Shown one piece after another: positions 1 to 10,189 of a stretch of 64,000 nt of DNA. The DNA comes from Sambucus nigra (Eukaryota > Streptophyta > Magnoliopsida > Dipsacales > Adoxaceae): the NCBI GenBank assembly GCA_949130495.1, contig OX422211.1, positions 332,352,504 to 332,416,503 of the forward strand, read 5' to 3'. The notes below the pieces were generated by a model that saw nothing but the letters and a program-made list of their open reading frames with translations, did not search any database and had not been told where the DNA came from. A program made the position numbers and the translations under genes. Numbering within the stretch: position 1 is the first letter of the stretch; each line of letters begins with the position of its first letter.

Positions 1-739
1 TGGGTTATAACTAACTCTCAAATACATCACATGTCAAAATAAAACCTTCAAGAAGCTACTAGCTGAGTATGAGTTGTTATGAGATGAGTTGTCATTAGTT
101 GTGATGACAACTCATCTATGACAACACTAACTAATGGATCCTTCTAGAAGCTTCTATCTAACTACTTTGAAATAACTAAACTAATTAAAAGAATTACAAA
201 AATGACTAAAATAATCTAACCTAGAATATTCCAAAGGAATATTCATTTATTCTAGTAATCTCTGAATTAGAGAGAGCTTCCCCGATTAATAGAAGAAACT
301 CAAGAGAAGGAAGTAGCATGAAGGTAGCGAGGCAGCTCAGCAAGGAAACTGGCCGAGAGAACTCATCTTTATCTTCCGTTTTACGTAGTCAAATTGTATC
401 CTTTTAATACATTGATTGTAATGCTGTAACGATTGTTATCTTGAGTGTGAGGTCTAATAGTACTCGAGAGAGATCAGGTCTGAGAGCTTACATGCTTTAT
501 CGAATGACCTCGCCGTGGGAACTTTAGAGGGATTTGGTTTGGAGGATTGAGAAGTGAGGTAGCATTAAGGGCTGTCTTGACCATCTTAGATTTACCTGAT
601 AAAACACCGAGAGACCTTTGGCCGTGGAAGCTTGTGCAGAGTAACCTTGAGTTTCATCGTATATTGAGTTTTGAGCCAAACAACCCTCTACCAAAGGTCA
701 CATCTACTTTAAGTGATGCCATTAGCCACCTGCCCACTA
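1..739. other. No recognisable gene
   Basis: AT-rich sequence with only short chance reading frames. It may be flank, or the upstream part of the retroelement whose LTR end lies at 1389, but no repeat boundary could be fixed. Confidence 0.4.
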
Positions 740-1389
740 TCCAATCCAAACTCGAGTAAACCACTATGGTATTGGGGCTGTCAGACGGTTTGGTGGGCCA
801 CCATTGTTGTGACAGTCCTTTGACTCACAGTTGGTAGCCAAAAGGCATGTACTGGCATTTAATGATACCCCCTCAAGCATTTAATGCTTGTGACTTAAAG
901 TGTAAGAGGAATGTCTTTCACATTAATGATGACTGAAACATCTCGGGAAGGGTGTGGGGCTATTTATTGGTCTCAACCACTTCTGAGAAGGGAGAGTTCT
1001 TTCTAGAGAGAGAAAAACACATTGAGAGCAAAATAAGTTATTGCAAACGAGAGTTTATTCACCCACCATTGACATTTATTGCGAAGCTTTTATTAGCTAA
1101 CTAGAGAGATATCAGAGGTTGTTGGTGTGTTGGCTACCTGCTAAGGTGTACTTAGGGTGCTTACTTCTCTCTCCCTTTGAACGAGTTGTTTCTGAGGTTC
1201 TTCTATTATTATTTGAGTTATACACGAGAGATTTGTGAGTCCAATCTGAATGCTTATTATATACAATACTGTGTGTTCATTTGTGGTAGTTGAGGATATT
1301 TGGGTTACTGTTTTATCACCATATCTATTGGGGTTACGCCTCCATTTGTATTTTGATACCACAGCTCCTAAGAGAACTACCCTCTTACA
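740..1389 (+). repeat. Probable 5' LTR of a decayed Ty3/gypsy element (left end uncertain)
   Basis: The right end is placed at 1389 (ACA) because the sequence TTTGGCGATTTTGCCAGGG follows at 1390. This has the layout of an LTR terminus, two spacer bases and a TGGCG-type primer binding site, exactly as in the two well-defined elements further right. A TATA-like stretch (TATTTATTG) lies near 962 and a gag relic follows downstream. No second LTR copy was found in the window, so the left boundary is a guess and the element is truncated. Confidence 0.45.
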
Positions 1390-1430
1390 TTTGGCGATTT
1401 TGCCAGGGAAGCATTCTTCTAGAAAATATG

Positions 1431-2855
1431 GCGCAAGATAACGTTAACCAGATCCTTGACTTTGATGATGTTCAACGAAGGGAGGAACAAGCAGCGAGGG
1501 AGCTTGAGACCTCCAGAGATGGGGCGGGTGGGTGGGTGGGGGAGGGCTTGGGTAGAGGTTCCCTAAGTTCAAACAGCATCAGGAACCCCGACGGTTACAC
1601 GGGCTTCCACTAGCACCGTGATGGGACCAGCGCAGATGGCCCTTCTGATGGGTAAATTCTTTGAGTTTTTGCAGACTCCTGGAGCAGCAACGGTTCTTGG
1701 GGGAGGAATAAACCCCAGCTCTTTCGTCACACCGATGGCGGCTCCGATAGCCCCATCGAGTGCTGCTCCAACGGGCCTAGTCCTCACGAACACTATTCCC
1801 ACTCCTGCGCCAACAACGGGCGCTCCAAACATGGCCAGTGTTCCACTTGTGGTTCCTTAGCTCATTTTTTTAGAAAAAAAGAAAAAGAAAAAAAGAATTA
1901 AGAGCTAGTAGATTAAAACAACATTTTTTTAAAGTTAAGTGCAATTTTAGAAAAATGAAGAACTTTAACCGTTAAAAAAACAGACTTAATGATGGAAGAA
2001 GAAAAATAGTTTTTTTTTCTTTTTTTTTCCGCATCTCAGCAAAAGGGCGTGAGGCGCATCGAGGCGTAAGCCTCAAATTCAACCCTTAGGCTTAAGCCTC
2101 GAGGCATTTTTTGCCCGCCTCGCCTCGAGGCGTACGCCTCAACCGCCTTTGAAACATTGACGGTGAGGTATGATGGTAAACCCCTTTACGTTTCACCCAA
2201 CGAACGTGTCATGGGTGTGGAAATAAATGCATAAGAATAATAATTGTCCGTTCAAACCAACAAGAGAGAGACAGCGCAACACAGGGTCGGAAAATTACCC
2301 CCCTAACCAACCACATTGGGTAGCCCTGAGTAGCCAAGCCGGGTCATAATGAGAACCTCGGAAATGTGTTACGGGGTGGAGGATTGACATAGGACAATCT
2401 TAATACGTTGATTAGATTGCTTAGTAAGGCTATGTATGGCATTGTTCTGGTAGATGTGAGCATGTTTGATGGAAAGATGGATTCTGACGTGATTATGGAT
2501 TGGTGAAAGCGTGTGGAGTATTTCTTTGATATAAAGCAGTACCGGGGTTATAAGTGTGTCAAGTACGTGGCTGCGAAGTTAAGAGGGTTATGCATTAGTG
2601 TGGTGAGATCAGTGGGTGCACGATAGGGCCATGAGTGACTTGAACCCAATTACTTCTTGGGAGCACATGAAGGCGGATATGATGGCTGCCTTCATCCTCG
2701 AGACTTATGAGAGAGACCTGTTTGCACGTGTTCAAGGCCTCAACCAGGGTTATGTCTATGAAAGAGTATTCAGAGCAGTTATTTATTGTGCTTGTTTGTT
2801 GACTCTCGACACATGGATTCCAAAAATACTAATTTTACCAATATCGGACATGTAG
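1431..2855 (+). pseudogene. Decayed Ty3/gypsy gag
   Basis: A short reading frame starts at an ATG near 1431 just after the primer-site-like sequence. Recognisable retrotransposon gag appears at about 2460-2855 in pieces: FDGKMDSDVIMDW, then KYVAAKLRGL, then TSWEHMKADMMAAF followed by ETYERDLFARVQGLNQGY. These match the Retrotrans_gag layout (substrate-like start, KLxAxxL, W-x-x-F, long helical end). The frame is interrupted by stops and shifts and no protease or pol follows; the sequence ends against a LINE relic. The part at 1618-1860 is Pro/Ala/Thr-rich and may be the variable N-terminal gag region. Non-functional. Confidence 0.6.
2047..2150. repeat. Cluster of GAGGC/GCCTC palindromes
   Basis: Several overlapping palindromes built from GAGGCGTAAGCCTC, GCCTCGAGGC and GAGGCGTACGCCTC lie within about 100 bp, next to a poly-T/poly-A rich stretch. 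The sequence can fold into competing hairpins. Such GAGGC-rich inverted motifs occur in non-autonomous plant DNA transposons, but no terminal repeat or target duplication was found here. Confidence 0.5.
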
Positions 2856-3059
2856 AAAAAAGTGCTATGGAAAGAGGGTATTTTAAATCTTGGAAGTGAG
2901 GGACCTCATACTTTTAACTTTTTGTCAATCGGCCTGCTTCTTTCCCTCTTACATAAGGTAGTGGGATCTATGAAGCCCTTACTTGTATATATATATTTTC
3001 TATGAACTAGCTTGACAGACTACCTCATTCCTGCTTCTCAACTTGAATTGCACTGTGGG

Positions 3060-3720
3060 AAAAGAATCAGATATAACTCGCCCCCCTTGAATTTTTTTTA
3101 AGACGAACTTGGGTTGTGTATTTGACTCTATCCCACATGTCTTCCTTTGATGACTCCCTATCTTCAAATATTATGTCAATTCATTTTTTCCATAAGCCCC
3201 AGGTCACCGCGAAGAAAATAATCCTCCATAAAGTCTCTCTTGTATCACGATTACCACCCAAACAGATTTCCATGGCTAGTAGTCCATGCCAAGATTTTGG
3301 CATGGCACCAATCACATTTAATTCTAAAAAGATCGTCTTTAATAAAGATCTCGAGAAGCGACAATATAATATTAAGCGATTAACCTAGTGGTGGCGATTA
3401 ACCTAGTGGTGAGAACTAAGTTTCCTTTTTTTTTTTTTATGTTGAAGCAAGTCACACGTGTTTGTTCTTTTATAAGAAGCCAACCATGCAACTACACTTA
3501 CTTTTGAAGGTATTTTCTCTTTCCAAATCCTTTTGTAACAATCAAAAGTGGAAAGAGAGGGGGTGTCGACCATGATATCGAAATAAGATTTACAAGAAAA
3601 GGATCTGGAAGAGTTACTCCAAAATCTTCTATTAGGAGTGTTTTCCGAAAGAGAAACCCCATCAACAATACCAAGGGAAATAAAATCGTGGAATTCCTGA
3701 TCATTGAAATTCCTCCTCAA
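3060..3720 (-). pseudogene. LINE ORF2 3' end (zinc-binding RT region), decayed
   Basis: Reading on the minus strand from 3720, the protein shows the zf-RVT region that closes ORF2 of plant L1-type LINEs: FSCKSYFDIMVDTP, then IWKEKIPSKVSVVAWLA and TNTCDLLQ. After a stop and frame changes, the usual ending FAVTWGLWKK followed by IIFEDRE continues to about 3160. The endonuclease and RT domains are absent, which fits the common 5' truncation of LINEs. It is inactive. Confidence 0.75.
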
Positions 3721-4124
3721 GGTTAAATTCCAAGAGAAGTTGAGAGGAGAGATTTATGTAACTAAAGACGCACCGAGACCTTGAAGAAAGTTAGCCAATC
3801 AATATAGTGTAGGGAAGAGGAAACAAAGTTTGGTATCCCCTATCCATAATTCCTCTATTTTTTCCATCTCCCACTCTAAGTCAAAAGTGGAGTGATACGA
3901 ATTGGTAGCGGCATATGTTGATTTTTATTGAGAATTTGTTGTGGTTGCCGAACTTAGATGCTAGTGATCTAGAGTCTATGAAAAAAAGTTGGTTAACTAG
4001 GATTCTTTGTTAGTAGTGCTTTTAATGTCTTTTATGTTTGTTTTTCCTTCTAAAATAAAGCTAAAGTCAGTTTTAACTACTTTCTCAAAATATATTTTTT
4101 CCCTGATAGATCAGCAAAATTGAA
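3721..4124. other. No gene seen
   Basis: AT-rich spacer between the LINE relic and a SINE-like tail; no coding or repeat structure was recognised. Confidence 0.4.
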
Positions 4125-4200
4125 GGGTTGTATCGTCAACCTCTCCCAGACCCTGCTAAAGTGGGAGCATTGTGCACTGGGTACGACCTCTTTTTAGATA
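4125..4200 (+). repeat. SINE 3' fragment (Au/TS-like)
   Basis: The stretch CTCTCCCAGACCCTGC followed by TGGGAGCATTGTGCACTGGG and a T-rich end matches the conserved 3' body of tRNA-derived plant SINEs. The tRNA-related head is missing, so this is a 5'-truncated copy or a short conserved core. The family name is from memory of the consensus. Confidence 0.5.
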
Positions 4201-5319
4201 AGCAAAAACAACCAATATAGAAGGGCTGTATTCAAAATATTCCGTTGATAGCTGTAACGTTGCAAGTTGAAATTTGAGCGGATCGTACACTAATAGATTT
4301 ACCTGGAGGTCACTGCCGAATTTGAGCACTGTCAACAGAGGGGGCTGAAAGAGGTAAACTGGGTAAAGACCAATTCTTTTGCATCATTTTATGAGGGATT
4401 ACAACCAGAGACGAAGCTAGGCAGGGGCCAAAGGGGACCATGCCCCCCCCCCCCCCCCCCAAAGCTATGAATCTTCCTTTACTTTAGCCTTTAGGTGTAT
4501 ATTATTAGCAGCACTGGTATACAGTTTTGAAAGGTTGGATATGCACTATATTGGAAGAAGACTTGTATTATCTGCTGCGTGTAAAAATGAAAGGTTGAGG
4601 CAGTTGGACAGCTGGCCTCTAAGCCTAAAAATATGGAATAATAATTACCTATACTTATCCTTCTACAATTACAACAAACGTGGCACACCACTCAACCATT
4701 TTCCTCAACGGTTTTCGATGTTTGTTATGTATTGAATTTTTTTTCCCATTCTTCTTTACCTACATAGAAGACCTACGCATAAAAAAAATAGTCAGCCTCT
4801 CCTCTCCTTCTGTAAAAAAAGCCCTACTAGATCCGTAAGTTTTTTTCTTCCCTCTTTCACTTATGTTATTTTATTTAATACTGCTTTCTAATTACTTTTT
4901 TATAGTGGTATGTGAAATTACGAAAATTAATAATTGTATTCCTTGAATTGATCTATTAATTGAATTGAATGATATGAACTATAAATTTAATTCTAACTAC
5001 TTAATTATGAGTTTAATTTCATATCTACTTCTATCATTTATTTAATTGCTTATTAATAGTTAATTTAATACAGATATTGATTGCTAATTAATTGTAATTA
5101 TGATTTTATTTATAATTTACTTAATTGTTCAACTATATTGATTGATTGTTATTCAACTATTTCTAGTAATACGTTTAATTATATTGTCAAAATCAATTAA
5201 TTAAAAAGTATAAAATTTTTTATTTGAATCTTTTTCAATTATTATTTAATTTGTTTCTAATTTTGTGTTATAGAACTATATGGGAAAGTCATATAGGATA
5301 GAGTTTTCAATGACTTTTT

Positions 5320-5321
<2 letters not shown>

Positions 5322-5382
<61 letters not shown>
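5322..5382. repeat. (TA)n microsatellite
   Basis: About 30 uninterrupted TA units directly abut the left end of a foldback element. Confidence 0.95.
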
Positions 5383-5383
<1 letters not shown>

Positions 5384-5384
<1 letters not shown>

Positions 5385-5959
5385 GAAAGTCTCCTGTAAG
5401 GACTCCTTATGGTGCAGACATCGGTACATACCATTTTTTTAAAATAGTAAAAAAAAGAATTTTTTGGTGAAACTTCATGGATATGATGATCTCCACAGTG
5501 AGAAGATCATCTCCAATTTTCTTCAAAAAATTCATTAAAAAAACTGTTGAGATGAGGTAATATGTAAAAAAATGGTTAAATATGCATTTTCAACCGTTGA
5601 AATGTTGGGTCGGCGCCAGCCGCTTTAGTGATTAAATTTTTTGATGAAACTTCATGGATATGATCTTCTCACTATCGAGATCATATTCATGAAGTTTCAT
5701 CAAAATATGCAATTAAAAAATGGGTGAGATGATTACCATCATTTCAACGGTCGAAAATGCATATTTATACCATTTTTTTACATATCACCTCATCTCTAAC
5801 GGTTTTTTTATTGATTTTTTTGATGAAAAATTTTGGAGTTGATCTTCCCACCGTGAAGATCATATCCATGAAGTTTCATCAAAAAATTCATTTTTTTACT
5901 ATTTTAAAAAAATGGTATGTACCGGGGCTGTACCATAAGGAGTCCTTACAGGAGAGGGA

Positions 5960-5962
<3 letters not shown>
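5384..5962. mobile_element. Foldback/MITE element nested in the hAT
   Basis: The left arm (5389-5500, starting AGTCTCCTGTAAGGACTCC) and the right arm (about 5845-5962) are nearly perfect reverse complements over more than 100 bp, including CTCCTTATGGT, GGTACATACCA and TGAAACTTCATGGATATGAT. A second small palindrome occupies 5641-5706 in the loop, repeating the TGATGAAACTTCATGG motif. The whole would fold into a long stem. It lies between a (TA)n and a (CT)n(TA)n tract, so a TA target site is likely but cannot be proved. Confidence 0.75.

Positions 5963-6005
<43 letters not shown>
5960..6005. repeat. (CT)n(TA)n microsatellite
   Basis: About ten CT units followed by about a dozen TA units, at the right end of the foldback element. 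Confidence 0.95.
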
Positions 6006-6011
<6 letters not shown>

Positions 6012-6089
6012 TAAATTTTTAATTGCCCCCCCCCCCCCAAAAAAAAAAAAATAAATAAATTAAATCCTGGCTTCGTCCCTGATTACAAC

Positions 6090-7325
6090 CGAGATACACC
6101 CAAATTATAAATCACATAAAGCCAAACAAGCTCTATGTAATCCAAATTAAAATCCTTCTAGCGGGATACTTTTGAACCTCCGCAAATTAAGAAACTTTAA
6201 TTTTTAAAGCCTGTTTCGGTTTGAAAACAGGAATTCTTACAGATACGAACATTTTGTCCACTTTCACATGCAACCCTAAAGAGGCATGAACTGCAGTATG
6301 GGTTCGTACACCACAAACTAGTTTTTTAATTTGATTTTATTTTTTCAGATCAGGTAGTTTAACACTTTTCGTGTTCTACGAGTCCTTGAGAAACTGACCA
6401 AATGTCTTTTATTGAAGATATGCCAATAGTTATAGGATCACACTAACCGAATGGTCCGAATTGGTCAACCGTTGCTTTTGAAGTGCATTTTAGGCTATCC
6501 TCTTACATCGCACACTGCAAAGCAAAACTATGTCGTAAATTTATCAATGCAGAAGCGGGGATAAAGAGGAAAAAATTTAATAATGGATATATTTTTGCTA
6601 CTATGGGTCCTTTCAATTTCTTTGAAAATTTATATGTTGGTCAAGTTTGTCGTCTTTAGTGTTAGAAAATATTAGTACTAATATTGTTTTGAAAAAAAAT
6701 TATGGCCTTGTCCCCGTATCTATTCTATATGCTCCAGTGAGTGGACTTTTAACCACATTCTAAAATATTCATTTGACATGACAAAGATTTTATGTTCGTT
6801 ATACTTGAAAATGGTTGGTAATATAATAGCTTCAACATAATGCATAGATTCCCAGATGCGGTCTGATAATTTCTGAGACCATCAAGGGATATTTGGGGAA
6901 AATTTAATGTGCTCCGTAAATTTTCAGTATTTTGATACTTTTGAATTCTTTACCGATTTCTTTGATAGTTTCTATGTAATTAATTTTTTTCCATTACGGT
7001 ATAACTTGCCTAACTCATCATATTAGTTTTATGCGTCATTCAGTATAAGTTTGTAAAATGGGAAAGCTTGAAGAGGTTCCCTTTGATGTACTTCCCTCCA
7101 TTTGGCTACTGGAGCAGCATGAAAGGACGAATGAAGGAATGAGTTGCATTTTGTGTTTATTATTATATCCATATATAATTAAGAAATGGGTGTTGTTTGG
7201 AGGACAAGCCAAAATAAAAGTGAGCATTTCATTTCTTCTCCCTTTTCCACAATTGGACAAATATTCTTGTGATAGGGCAGAGGCATGTGGAAACTGCTTC
7301 CATCTTCCTGTTATTATTACGGTTA
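6090..7325. other. No firm gene; possible exon relic near 6346
   Basis: Mostly non-coding. At 6337-6345 there is a good acceptor-like tract ending TTTTTTCAG, followed by sequence that in shifted frames hints at SLTL, then VLRVLEK. That loosely resembles the first DEK_C-like exon expected for the gene downstream, but it has stops in all frames. It is listed only as a lead. Confidence 0.25.
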
Positions 7326-7334
7326 GTACCAAAC

Positions 7335-8747
7335 GGGTGGTGCTATCTCCAAAAGTTATAATGGGCACTACTTTAGAAAATCAAACACATGGATAATGGC
7401 ACCCACAAAATTTAACTATTTTTTTAAATTTTCAAAATAGAAGTTAAACCAACAAGTATTTTCTATAATTTAACTTTTAAACATTAAAAGAATCTAAAAC
7501 TTAGTTTTGGCTCAAAATATTTCAAACCTTAGCTTCAACTTCACCACCACCACCCTCCATTGAAATTTCTCATCACCCAACCCTCCATTAAAACTCTTCC
7601 GGACCCACCACAAATCTCCATTGGAGTAACTGGTGGTTGCAAAAAGATTTTCATATATAATGAATCTCCAAGAAACAAGCTACTATAATGTGGATGAACC
7701 TGGTGTTTCAAACTCAAAGACCTCTATATAACCTTTAAAATATTAAATGGTCGAAATAAACGTAAAAAACAAAAATTAAATCCGTCGTAGGCGTTTCGGT
7801 GTTACAGTGACGAGAACGATGACGTCTTTCAGCACCACAATACCGAAACACTTGCCGGCACCTTAAGAATGAGAAAAAGTTATCACCGGCATCACATTTA
7901 AAAAACCGACGTTCAATTATTTCGGTATCCTAATACCGAATATAGAGATAAATTTCGGCACCTAAATGCCGAAATATATCACCGTTTTCGGCACTTAGGT
8001 GCCGAATGGAGATGATTAGTTTCAAAACTTTGGTTCGGTAGCCTAATACCTAAAGTATTGACAAATTTTGGTATCACAATACCAAAACACTTGCCGACAC
8101 CACAAAAATGGGAAAAAGTTATCACCGGCACCACATTTGAAAAAACGACGTTCAGTTGCTTCGGTATCCTAATACCGAAGGTAGAGATAAATTTCGGCAC
8201 CGAAGTGCCGAAATATATCATCTTAATCTCGGCTCTTTGCCGAATGTACAGTTACGAGTTGAAAAAAATACATCTACATAGTTTTAATGGTTGAAACATA
8301 CACTTCTTGTTTCTTGATCGTTTTTTACTTATTAACATTAACATCATAACCATTTAAGGTTTGTTTACATGCAAATGTAGATCTGAAAAAAATGAAAAAT
8401 GGTGAAAATGAATTTGGTCAAAATGGCATGGGGGCAGTAGAGTCAAGGTTTGTGGAGTGGCGGCAGCGAGGTGGGGGAGGAAGCAGAAGGGGGAGGGGCG
8501 ACAACGGGGTGGGGGTGAGGTGGTGGTATAGTTAGGGTTATGATTTATTAAGTTTGAGAGAGAAAGAAAAGTGTCGAGAGAGAAAAATATGAGAAAAAAT
8601 GAATTTGGTAAAAAAAAAAATGGTTTAAATACCTTTGAATTGTGGGTGCTTGATTTTGTGGGGAAACGTATAACTTTTGGTGACTTATGTGGTGTTTTTG
8701 GTAGGTGGTGCTCAGTATAACTTCTGGAGGTGCCTTTAGCACCACCC
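7335..8747. mobile_element. Mutator-like (MULE) non-autonomous element, 1413 bp
   Basis: The ends are imperfect inverted repeats of roughly 90 bp, both starting GGGTGGTGCTA and continuing CTCCAAAAGTTATA (left) or CTCCAGAAGTTATA (right, reverse complement). The flanking 9-mers GTACCAAAC (7326-7334) and TTACGAAAC (8748-8756) match at 7 of 9 positions, fitting an aged 9-bp Mutator-type target duplication. No transposase is encoded. The interior carries a directly duplicated block of short palindromes. Confidence 0.65.
7834..8235. repeat. Duplicated array of 20-24 bp palindromes
   Basis: Two copies of a roughly 240-bp block (GCCGGCACC at 7854, GCCGACACC near 8093) carry hairpins with TTCGG...CCGAA arms: TTCGGTATCCTAATACCGAA at 7921-7940 and again 8160-8179, TTCGGCACTTAGGTGCCGAA at 7987-8006, and a 24-bp perfect-arm hairpin at 8191-8214. 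More decayed versions lie between them. They may be subterminal transposase-binding motifs. Confidence 0.75.
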
Positions 8748-8756
8748 TTACGAAAC

Positions 8757-9878
8757 CTAGAGAAACTCTACCCACACCTTTTCCTTCCAAGTCCTCTCTT
8801 ACTCTGTTATTGATTCGATTTCAATACTTCATGGTTTGGCCTCTGTTATCCCTTTTCCTTGACATTGACCAAAAGTTTAAGTAATTATTCTTCATGAAGT
8901 TTGTACCTTTCTGCTAAGTTTTTGACTTCCAAAAAGGGATTTCAATTATGGTTTTATGTTTCGCTCCAGCATATTTATGCATCAATGGTTAACTAGTTGA
9001 TCTGTATATGATCAGATTGTCTTGCCTTTTAATTATCTTTGTGGTTCAGTTGGTAGGGCCTTAATTTCATGGATTTGGGTCTCTGCTCACTCACGCTTGT
9101 CATCGGATTGACAGATGCCTAAAGTTAGAAAACATATTAGCCTGTTAGAATGCGAGCTAGTAGTTTCTCTAAGACCAATAAGGCCGAGTAGAACTTTGGT
9201 CATATGCATTTGAACATGGGTATAACACGATAGAGTCTCAGTGTTGGCTGTATTCTTCCTCATTGTTATTAGAGTTACTTATATTGTTGAGGTAGATGCT
9301 GTACAATCAGAAGGAAAAGAACTGAAAAACAGAATGATATTAGAGCTTCAAAAAAATGGGAGAGGAAAAAGGTAATCTCGTGTTGCCATGCCTGAATAAA
9401 TTCGAAAAATTGAGGCATTTCTCGTCATATGATGCAACTTTTTCATTTAACATTAGGGAGTCTACTCTCTTCGTCTACACCTTTTTCTTATTTCAGGGTA
9501 GTTATGTAAAATCACTCATTGGTTGTATGAGTTCAAATTGCATAACCTATAGAGTGGGTTTCTATCCTAAAATTGGTATGGGGCCAAGGTTGATGATATA
9601 CTGCCAATTGACATTGTAGAATTTTTCAGTCAGTTTCAAAGATTGTTGAATCCGGTTGAGGGCTTTGAATGACATGATCTCAAAGCTTGATCCACTGCAT
9701 CCTCTGTTCTAAATACAAGGGTGTGAATGCGTGTTTATGCTTTTGATCATTTTGTTTGTACTATAATGGACATTATCTTAATAATTTTAACTATCAATGA
9801 ATGGGTTTTAGTTTATTTTTAATTTTTAAGGAAATTACATGTTATTTTAATATTCTTATGACCTTTTGTAAATGCTAG
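8757..9878. other. Upstream/intronic sequence of the HIRIP3-like gene; no exon identified
   Basis: This stretch should be an intron, because the next exon is entered through an acceptor with a stop just upstream in frame. No convincing coding exon was seen. At 9041-9100 TGGTTCAGTTGG and a GGATTTGGGTCTC-like motif resemble tRNA A and B boxes, but no cloverleaf forms. Confidence 0.4.
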
Positions 9879-10189
9879 TATTTGGAAGGCGATGGTGAGG
9901 ATAATGTCAACAAGAACTCTGGGGAGACAGTGAAAGAAAATCTTTCTTCAACGAAAGGAGAAGTGACAGAGTCACCTGAAAAATATCAGGAAAAGGAAGA
10001 TGTGAAGGAAGAAAACTCTGAAGGTGAGGAGAAAACTGAGGAGTCTCCAGTAATGGGCCTTCTAACAGCAAATAAGGCCGCATCAGGAATGGTGGAAAGT
10101 CAGGGCATTGTAAATAATGAAATACCAAGTGAAAGCAAAATAAAGAAGGCTCTTTGGAAAAGGGCTGCTTATTTTAAAGCTAATTCTGA
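9879..10189 (+). CDS. HIRIP3-like gene, first readable exon
   Basis: The exon is entered after the acceptor AAATGCTAG; the in-frame codon before it is TAG, so an upstream exon is required. It encodes an acidic, low-complexity segment starting YLEGDGEDN. The donor is GTATGT at 10190, splitting a Glu codon (GA|G). Confidence 0.75.

Larger units (their letters stand above)
4406..6081. mobile_element. Non-autonomous hAT transposon, 1676 bp
   Basis: The ends are inverted repeats: CAGAGACGAAGCTAGG on the left and, read in reverse complement, CAGGGACGAAGCCAGG on the right. Both are flanked by the same 8 bp, ATTACAAC (4398-4405 and 6082-6089), the target duplication length typical of hAT elements. 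The terminal motif is like the CAGGGRCGGAGC ends of the Tip100 group. No transposase frame remains inside. Poly-C runs lie near both ends (4443-4460 and 6026-6038), and a foldback element plus TA microsatellites sit inside, so it has been a target for later insertion. Confidence 0.88.

Noticed and set aside
7036..7396. Overlapping 110-codon frames on both strands
   Set aside because: Overlap on opposite strands, no family resemblance, and the right end enters the MULE terminus.
9041..9100. tRNA-like sequence with A- and B-box resemblance
   Set aside because: TGGTTCAGTTGG and a TTTGGGTCT-type motif are present, but no acceptor stem or cloverleaf pairing forms; at best a SINE head relic.
9356..9619. 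87-codon open frame upstream of the host gene, considered as the first exon
   Set aside because: No similarity to DEK_C or acidic chaperone sequence, no donor site in the right phase, and composition like intron.
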